From Anaerolineales bacterium UBA6055 (GTDB lineage Bacteria > Chloroflexota > Anaerolineae > Aggregatilineales > Phototrophicaceae), in the NCBI GenBank assembly GCA_002428985.1, contig DIYL01000062.1, positions 186,001 through 250,000 on the forward strand: a stretch of 64,000 nucleotides of DNA, in the 5' to 3' direction. Below, in pieces: positions 57,867-64,000 of this stretch; within the stretch, counting starts at the first letter, position 1, and each line of letters opens with the position of its first letter. Both the position numbers and the translations under genes were made by a program. A model generated the notes under the pieces. It ran no database searches and was not told where the DNA came from. It was given only the letters and a program-made list of their open reading frames with translations.

Positions 57867-59435
57867 ATGTATGTTCATGGAGATCAGTTACCGGAAGGAA
57901 CTGTATTACAAGGGTTTGATCTCGCAATCATTGGGGCTGGTGCTGCAGGAATTGCGATGGCGCGCCGCCTTGCCAATACGTCTGTGAAAGTTGTGTTATT
58001 AGTTAGTGGTCACAAACATGATAAAGGTTTACCGAACAAAGAGCGGCAGTCCATTTATCATGGGACAGTGGGTAAATTTTTGGAAAAAGTAGACCCCATT
58101 TTTGTACACCGCTCACGCCTGAATATGTATGGCGGTACGACCAATCACTTTGGCTTTTGGTCGCGACCACTTGATGATGCGGATTATATGTCGCGTCCGG
58201 GTTATCGCGATGCGGGGTGGTTATTTGGTGCCGACGAGATGAAACCTTATTACGAAGATGCGCATGAATTCGGACATTTTGGTCCATTCAATTATGATGA
58301 CATGCCCTTTTGGGAACGGGTATTATATGCACGCTCATTTGATCCAATGAATGATGACACCTTGGAGGGTGCGATCATGCATGCTCAATATGAAGAAAAT
58401 TTGCATGATTTTCAGGTGCAGTTCCGCCAAGAATTGATGTCTGCTGAGAATATCACAGTCTTATTTAACGCGCATGTTGTCTCACTCGAATCCAATGATG
58501 AACAAGATCATGTAACGGGATTAAATTGCTCGACAATTGTTGATGGAAAAGCCGGTACCGCATTTCAAGTCCATGCTAATAAATACACATTAGCGACGGG
58601 TGGTATCGAAAATGTTCGTTTGCTGAAATTATCAGGTAATCTTGGTGATAACAAAAAAGGACATCTTGGGCATGGGTTTATGGTACATCCATTGCTTACA
58701 AGCTCTGCTAATGTATACTTCGATCAGCCAATCGCATCAGATATTCGAAATTTCTTCCGTGAACAACAAATTCGGTTCAAGCCCCCGACAGATCCCAATG
58801 GTGACTATGAGCATATGGTCGCACCACTGGTCAATCCTGAGATGGTGTTTGATTATTTGATGTTTAATGCATGGGGTATCCTCGTTCCGAAACATGAGAC
58901 ATTATTAAAAGAAAAAATCGGTAACTTCCGCATTATCCTGCGCTTCGGACATGATAACAAATCAGCCGCAGTCAATTTGAATTGGGAGCAAGTTCCCAAT
59001 GAGGATAGCTATGTAGGGTTGAATCCTGAACAAGTCGATCCGGTCTTTGGTCAACCTGTAGCACATGTCGATTGGAACATGCGTGAGGAAGATAAACGAT
59101 CCGCTGTCCGCGCCCTAGAATTAACTCGCGATTACCTAGCAAAACGTGGCGGACAAGAATGGGAGTGGATTACAGATGTCAGTGGGGGCGCAAATGATTG
59201 GTTGTATGATCCACACGAAGGCGCGTTAGAAACCGGTGACCATCACATGGGTTCACTCCGTATGTCAGAATCTGCTGAAGATGGTATCGTTGATATTAAT
59301 TCAAAGATGCACGCTGTCGACAATCTCTATATAGCTGGCTGTGGTGTATTCCCAACTGGTGGATATGCGAACCCTACACTGACAATTGTTGCGCTTGCTT
59401 TGCGCCTTGCAGATCACTTGAAAAGTGTATCATGA
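57867..59435 (+). CDS. second GMC-family FAD oxidoreductase
   Basis: A 522-residue protein. AIIGAGAAGIAMARRLANT is the FAD site, MYGGTTNHFGFWSRPLD the flavin-attachment region and HHMGSLRMSES near 453-463 with YANPTLTIVALALRLADHL the active-site end. It differs clearly from the first GMC enzyme, so this is not a recent duplication. Strong AAGGAG precedes the ATG. Its stop overlaps the next gene by four bases. Confidence 0.9.
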   Translation: MYVHGDQLPEGTVLQGFDLAIIGAGAAGIAMARRLANTSVKVVLLVSGHKHDKGLPNKERQSIYHGTVGKFLEKVDPIFVHRSRLNMYGGTTNHFGFWSRPLDDADYMSRPGYRDAGWLFGADEMKPYYEDAHEFGHFGPFNYDDMPFWERVLYARSFDPMNDDTLEGAIMHAQYEENLHDFQVQFRQELMSAENITVLFNAHVVSLESNDEQDHVTGLNCSTIVDGKAGTAFQVHANKYTLATGGIENVRLLKLSGNLGDNKKGHLGHGFMVHPLLTSSANVYFDQPIASDIRNFFREQQIRFKPPTDPNGDYEHMVAPLVNPEMVFDYLMFNAWGILVPKHETLLKEKIGNFRIILRFGHDNKSAAVNLNWEQVPNEDSYVGLNPEQVDPVFGQPVAHVDWNMREEDKRSAVRALELTRDYLAKRGGQEWEWITDVSGGANDWLYDPHEGALETGDHHMGSLRMSESAEDGIVDINSKMHAVDNLYIAGCGVFPTGGYANPTLTIVALALRLADHLKSVS

Positions 59436-60058
59436 CAAAGTTGCAAGTCGCTTTGGATGGTGATTTAACACCTGCGCTGGATATTCTGGCGCAGGTGCAT
59501 GCATATATTGATATAGCTGAGGTGGGTACACCTCTTATTTTCCGCGAGGGGATGCACGGCGTACGAAAAATCCGTGAAGCTTATCCTGCCCTTACCATCT
59601 TAGCAGATCTCAAAATTATGGATGCTGGCGAACATGAAGCACAGATTGCTTTTGATGCTGGCGCAAATATAGTGACAGTGATGGGTGTAACCAACGATGC
59701 TACCGTGAGGGGAGCAGTTAAGTCTGCGCAATCATCAGCGGGACAGGTCATGATTGATATGATGCAAGTGGCACATCCACTCAATAGAGTCAATGCGTTA
59801 CTAACGATGGGGTGCGATATATTATGCGTCCATACAGCATTTGACCTTCAATCTACGCAAACATCACCTTATGAGGAACTGAAACATCTACGTGAACAGT
59901 TGCCATCGGCACAATTAGCAATTGCAGGTGGGGTAAATCTCGATCGATTGGACGATATATTACCTTACACACCCGATATTATCATTGTGGGCGGTGCAAT
60001 TACCCGTGCTGATAATCCAGCAAGTATCGCACAGGCAATTGCAGATAAGATAAATTAA
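59432..60058 (+). CDS. 3-hexulose-6-phosphate synthase-like (OMP decarboxylase superfamily)
   Basis: A 208-residue barrel. LQVALDG, ILADLKIMDAGEHEA (the DxKxxD catalytic motif), IDMMQVAHP and IVGGAITRADNP match hexulose-phosphate synthase and keto-gulonate-phosphate decarboxylase. HPS joins formaldehyde to ribulose 5-phosphate; the partner isomerase PHI is not in the window. It ends four bases into the convergent amidase gene. Role in the GMC/ROK operon is unclear. Confidence 0.88.
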   Translation: MTKLQVALDGDLTPALDILAQVHAYIDIAEVGTPLIFREGMHGVRKIREAYPALTILADLKIMDAGEHEAQIAFDAGANIVTVMGVTNDATVRGAVKSAQSSAGQVMIDMMQVAHPLNRVNALLTMGCDILCVHTAFDLQSTQTSPYEELKHLREQLPSAQLAIAGGVNLDRLDDILPYTPDIIIVGGAITRADNPASIAQAIADKIN

Positions 60059-61368
60059 CGGTTGTAAACAGCTTCGATAGCTTGTGCCCAATGGATTAAT
60101 GCTTCATCTTGCCCGTGTCGCCCGCAAATTTGTAACCCTAACGGTAAATCGAGCTTACCTGTTCTTGCCGGAACTGTTACCACAGGAACACCTGCATGAG
60201 TCCACGGCATATTCATCGCAGGGCTTCCCGTTGCCCCGATACCTTCTGGCGCTACATCAGGTGCTGAGGGACATATCCATAGGTCAATCTCATTGTCGTC
60301 CATCGCTTGATGAATACGGTTACGCAAGGTTTCCCGATGGACTTGTCCTTCGGCGCGTCGTTCACTACTAATTGTCTGTCCTTTACGGATGAGATCGGCT
60401 GTTCGCGAGCGATAGAGGTCTTGGTGTTTAGCGAACCACGCTTCGTGTTCAATTGCTAGTTCAGCAGAAATCATATCTTGATGATAATCGTCAATCATCT
60501 GAATATCGTCGAATATCGGTACTCCTTTGACAGTGTACCCAGCCTTTTCTAGTTGTTGAACATGGACTTCGAACTCATCTAGCGCAGTTGATTGTTGCAA
60601 ATACGCACCTTCTGGCACACCTAGTACGGGCTTACGGTTGGGAAGATCTTTATTAGACCAATCGTTAACGACAATTTTTGCGACTTGCCTCAAACTATCA
60701 ACGTCTTGTGTGAATAATCCGACATGATCGGCCGACCGTGAAAAATATACTAATCCCTCGGAATCGATTCGCCCATAGGTCGGTTTATAGCCTACAATAC
60801 CACAATATGCCGCTGGACGAATCACAGACCCAACTGTCTGGGTACCGAGCGCAACATGAACAAGGCCACTAGCGACCGCAGCTGCCGAACCACTACTGCT
60901 CCCACCGGGTGTGTGTTTCAAATTATATGGGTTGCGAGTTGGACCTGGCTCAAAATAGGCGAATTCAGTTGTGACTGTTTTGCCCGCGACTAACGCACCA
61001 GCTTTTTTCAGTTTAGTAACGACACGCGCTTCATCCCCAGCAAACAAGTCTGATGGAACTTGTGTGCCGGCCTGGGTTATAAATCCATCCGCATGAAAAA
61101 TATCTTTTACCCCTACTAATACACCAAACAATGACGGACGTTTTCGTGAATCAGGATACTCTGTTTCAATCGCTTTGGCTTGCTTACGCAACCGATTAAA
61201 ACGATCTGCTTCTGGAAGGAACGATTCGATGAGTGGCTCAATGTGTTTAAAGCGATCTTCGAATGTGTAAAGACGATCAAATATCGTTGGGTAAGGATCT
61301 TGTCTTTTGGTCGATGGCAAATGCTCTGATAATGTCGCTGGTTGAATGCGCGAATTACTTATCATCAT
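60055..61368 (-). CDS. amidase signature enzyme
   Basis: A 437-residue Ser-cisSer-Lys hydrolase. The Lys is in GVLVGVKDIF, the signature GGSSSGSAAAVASG carries the cis-Ser, and the nucleophile Ser is in GTQTVGSVIRPAAYCG. It hydrolyses amides; substrate unknown. ATG 61368 is preferred because AGAAGGAAAG lies just before it. It follows the M81 gene on the same strand with about 58 bases between and may share its operon. Confidence 0.9.
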   Translation of the reverse strand: MMISNSRIQPATLSEHLPSTKRQDPYPTIFDRLYTFEDRFKHIEPLIESFLPEADRFNRLRKQAKAIETEYPDSRKRPSLFGVLVGVKDIFHADGFITQAGTQVPSDLFAGDEARVVTKLKKAGALVAGKTVTTEFAYFEPGPTRNPYNLKHTPGGSSSGSAAAVASGLVHVALGTQTVGSVIRPAAYCGIVGYKPTYGRIDSEGLVYFSRSADHVGLFTQDVDSLRQVAKIVVNDWSNKDLPNRKPVLGVPEGAYLQQSTALDEFEVHVQQLEKAGYTVKGVPIFDDIQMIDDYHQDMISAELAIEHEAWFAKHQDLYRSRTADLIRKGQTISSERRAEGQVHRETLRNRIHQAMDDNEIDLWICPSAPDVAPEGIGATGSPAMNMPWTHAGVPVVTVPARTGKLDLPLGLQICGRHGQDEALIHWAQAIEAVYNR

Positions 61369-61426
61369 GTATATCTTTCCTTCTGGGTTTACAAAGTGTT
61401 GTGATTTTACCACTCAATTCAAAAGG

Positions 61427-62908
61427 TTAAACCGCTTGCCAGTCGTCTAAATCATCCAGTGGATAGATAGGGCGGGGCAATTGTTTCCAATCAAAGCCTT
61501 GTAGACGCGACATGGTCGCACCGGGAGTATCAACACGGATCACTTCGGAGGTGATGTCTGCATAATACTGCCAGTTACTCGCTGTTTTAAGAACAGCCAT
61601 TTTCGCATCTTTGACTGTGATGCCGAAGTGTTCATAAACACTTGGGTGATTACCACCAATTGCTCGTGTTTCGCTGACAACAATATAAATCGTTCCGGCT
61701 TTAAGCAAGACTGCTCGCCCCATATCGTAAGATTCCATGCCGATGACATTTGCATGAATCCGACCACCCCCAATTTTTTCTACTGTTGCCGTTACCTCTA
61801 CAGGTTGTCCAAAATTGGGGTCTAATTTGCCACCTAACATCACTGTGATTGAATTATCAAGCCCTGCATTAATTGCGATTTCTACAACTTCAGGGTCAAC
61901 CATTGGCACAAGTGCCATTTGTTGAATGTTCTGCTTGAGCATCTCTGCCAAAATGACGGTACTATCACCGGATGCACCGCCAAAAACTGAATCCCCAGTG
62001 TCGGATAGAACAACTAACCTGTTTTCTGCGGATACTGCTTGTTCAATTGCTTTGTCTACTGTAATACTATCTTGTACCCAGAAATCCTCTCGTAAATCCC
62101 ATGCTTTTTGAGCCAGTTCTGTAGACAGCTCTTGGACAAGCGTTGAATCATTATTCGTCACGACAACCGATGCCCAGCCACCTTCATTGATGTCTAACCA
62201 CGGTTGCATTGGAAATGTGGATGCAGAAATAACACGGGGTCGTGTTTCTATCTCACGGGCAAGATCAAACCATTCTTTCATTGGTCCTTTGCTCGTCAAA
62301 AATTGCTCTTGATGTGTAATCATGGGAATTTTATGCCATGCGATTATGGGTTTTGTTTTGCCTTCTAATATGGCAAATAACTGCTGTCCTGCTAAATAAC
62401 CCGTGTCATAGGGAATATGTGGTTGTGTACGATGTCCAACAAGTCCGTTCACACTATCAACCATCAATTGTGTGAGGTTTGCATGATGGTCTAATGCAAT
62501 GACAATCGGGATGTCGTCACCAAGGATGTTACGTGCGATTGCCAACAGATAACCCTCTGTATCAGGTTCATCGACTGATTGTCCTGCTCCATGTAAATCA
62601 AAATAGAATGCGTCAACCGCTCCTGCAGCTTCCAGCCCAGAACGTAATTTATCTTCGAAGAATTGCAATGTGTCAGTTGTAATCAGACCACTTGCACCTG
62701 CCCACGCCCGAAATAGCGGTACAGGCGTCCACGTTATGCTTGATTCGTCCCCCGCTTTTAGAAATCCAGCAATCGATCCAACTCGCTTAGATTCTTCTAG
62801 CATCTCCTCCCCTTCATAAATGCCAAATTCCCGAAATGTATCGACGGTTGTTGCGACGGGACTAAATGTGCTAGTTTCTTGACCGAACTTAGCGATTGCA
62901 ATTCGCAT
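61427..62908 (-). CDS. M81 family metallopeptidase (MlrC-like)
   Basis: A 493-residue protein. MRIAIAKFGQETSTFSP opens the M81 domain; FYFDLHGAGQS, VIALDHHANLT and GHRTQPHIPYDTG provide likely metal ligands; the MlrC C-terminal domain starts near 300 (VVLSDTGDSVFGGASGDSTV). MlrC is known from microcystin breakdown, but most homologues have unknown substrates. A strong AGGAGGAGG precedes the ATG. Likely co-transcribed with the amidase. Confidence 0.9.
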   Translation of the reverse strand: MRIAIAKFGQETSTFSPVATTVDTFREFGIYEGEEMLEESKRVGSIAGFLKAGDESSITWTPVPLFRAWAGASGLITTDTLQFFEDKLRSGLEAAGAVDAFYFDLHGAGQSVDEPDTEGYLLAIARNILGDDIPIVIALDHHANLTQLMVDSVNGLVGHRTQPHIPYDTGYLAGQQLFAILEGKTKPIIAWHKIPMITHQEQFLTSKGPMKEWFDLAREIETRPRVISASTFPMQPWLDINEGGWASVVVTNNDSTLVQELSTELAQKAWDLREDFWVQDSITVDKAIEQAVSAENRLVVLSDTGDSVFGGASGDSTVILAEMLKQNIQQMALVPMVDPEVVEIAINAGLDNSITVMLGGKLDPNFGQPVEVTATVEKIGGGRIHANVIGMESYDMGRAVLLKAGTIYIVVSETRAIGGNHPSVYEHFGITVKDAKMAVLKTASNWQYYADITSEVIRVDTPGATMSRLQGFDWKQLPRPIYPLDDLDDWQAV

Positions 62909-63022
62909 GGTAACCTCCTCCTGACAGTTTATGATATTACAACATTACCGTATCTCGGCAAATTTGGCGAAGTCCGACAATTATCGTTACGATTATGTCA
63001 AAACTTATTGAGGATGAATTTT

Positions 63023-64000
63023 ATGAATCAAGCAGATCAACTTTATCAACAAGCTGTACAAGTGTTACCGGGTGGGGTATGTGCAACTGCTCGTTACCAT
63101 CATGTTTTAAAGCGTCCATTATTTATTGATCGTGGGGATGGCGCGTATGTCTACGATGTTGATGGAAATAAATACATTGACATGTGCATGTCACATGGTG
63201 CATCGTTGCTAGGACATAATCACCCGCGCATCAAAGAGGCGATTATAAAAGCACTTGATATGGGGATCATTTGTGCATATGAGACAGAATATCATACCGC
63301 ACTAGCTCAAAGACTTTCTGAGATTATTCCTTGTGGAGACATGTCGCGATTTTCTGGATCAGGTACAGAAACCATCATGCATGCTATCCGCCTTGCACGT
63401 ACCGCAACGGGGCGCCAAAAAATCCTTAAAATCGAGGGGCATTTTCATGGATATGCTGATGAAATTAATTTTAGCTGGGGACCACCATTAGACAAGGCAG
63501 GCCCTGCACATGCACCGCAACCATACCCTGAGTCAGCCGGGATCCCTCCTGTACTGGCGGATGATATTGTCATGATTCCATATAACGAAACTGATTTGCT
63601 GCGTCAAGCTTTTGAGCAACATCATCAAGACATCGCGATGCTTATTTTAGAACCAATCAATTACGATGCAGGTTGTCTACTGCCTGATGATGGTTATCTT
63701 GAAGTATGTCGAGAATTGTGTGATGAATACGGTGTTGTCCTATTTTTTGATGAAGTACTGACTGCTTTTCGAATGGCATTAGGTGGTGCACAAGAATATC
63801 TAGGGATTACGCCAGACTTATGTGTACTAGGTAAGGCATTTGGAGCTGGTACACCTATCAGTGCTATCAGTGGTAAACGCGAGATTATGTCTCATATGCG
63901 TCCACTAGGGCAAAGTGAGCACAGCGGTACGTATCTGGCGCATCTAACGACAGTGCTTCCTGCTCTCGTCGCCCTAGAAGAATATAGTCAATCCGATTTT
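63023..64000 (+). CDS. class III aminotransferase, glutamate-1-semialdehyde aminomutase-like (partial)
   Basis: A fold-type I PLP enzyme cut by the right edge after about 326 residues. MSHGASLLGHNHPRI, SGSGTETIMHAIRLARTATG and FFDEVLTAFRMALGG are present, and the PLP lysine is in LGKAFGAGTPISA. It resembles HemL-like aminotransferases, but with no other haem genes near it may act on another amino compound. GAGGA lies eight bases before the ATG. Divergent from the M81 gene. Confidence 0.9.
   Translation, partial: MNQADQLYQQAVQVLPGGVCATARYHHVLKRPLFIDRGDGAYVYDVDGNKYIDMCMSHGASLLGHNHPRIKEAIIKALDMGIICAYETEYHTALAQRLSEIIPCGDMSRFSGSGTETIMHAIRLARTATGRQKILKIEGHFHGYADEINFSWGPPLDKAGPAHAPQPYPESAGIPPVLADDIVMIPYNETDLLRQAFEQHHQDIAMLILEPINYDAGCLLPDDGYLEVCRELCDEYGVVLFFDEVLTAFRMALGGAQEYLGITPDLCVLGKAFGAGTPISAISGKREIMSHMRPLGQSEHSGTYLAHLTTVLPALVALEEYSQSDF

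Overview
The window is about 64 kb of gene-dense bacterial chromosome of moderate to low GC, with no rRNA, tRNA, transposase, integrase or CRISPR array that I can see. The gene mix fits a heterotrophic member of the Chloroflexota (Anaerolineae-like): methylmalonyl-CoA mutase with MeaB, an F420-type luciferase-like oxidoreductase, two cytochrome P450s, GMC oxidoreductases, TldD/TldE, and a protein carrying the LQR..GN.AV..LLQR motif of contractile-injection-system cargo. The taxonomic placement is inference only; no marker gene in the window settles it.

Left part (1-17.7 kb): a heterodimeric ABC exporter pair (left edge cut), a GH13_18 sugar phosphorylase, an alpha/beta hydrolase, a first copy of a structured RNA gene, an AraC regulator with a small membrane protein, a P450, an MFS carrier, a two-gene operon of a ThDP enzyme with an uncharacterised P-loop protein, a D-cysteine desulfhydrase-like enzyme and PEP carboxylase.

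Middle (17.7-43 kb): a second, inverted copy of the structured RNA, an effector-like protein with a possible chaperone, a divergent MFS/GntR pair, an ABC-F protein with a possible leader peptide, homocysteine methyltransferase, a nucleotidyltransferase, a small HTH gene bracketed by direct repeats, a HEAT-repeat protein, an LLM flavoenzyme, a 51-residue basic protein with its own promoter and terminator, a tandem solute-binding lipoprotein coupled to an MscS channel, the methylmalonyl-CoA mutase cluster, and an Hsp70-type ATPase whose C-terminal half resembles the GyrA beta-propeller.

Right part (43-64 kb): a methyltransferase, tldD-tldE, a P450 and aldo/keto reductase cluster, then carbohydrate catabolism: uxaC-uxaB-iolC-iolB as one tight operon, followed by GMC oxidoreductase-ROK kinase-GMC oxidoreductase-hexulose-phosphate-synthase-like enzyme with overlapping ends, and finally an amidase, an M81 (MlrC) protein and a glutamate-1-semialdehyde-type aminotransferase cut by the right edge.

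The strongest candidates for something undescribed are the paired RNA genes at about 6.15-6.42 kb (+) and 17.72-17.99 kb (-), which share a sigma70-like promoter with identical 17-base spacing, several stems with compensatory changes, an invariant 47-base core and a terminator-like 3' hairpin; and the Hsp70/GyrA-propeller-like fusion at 40.4-42.7 kb.
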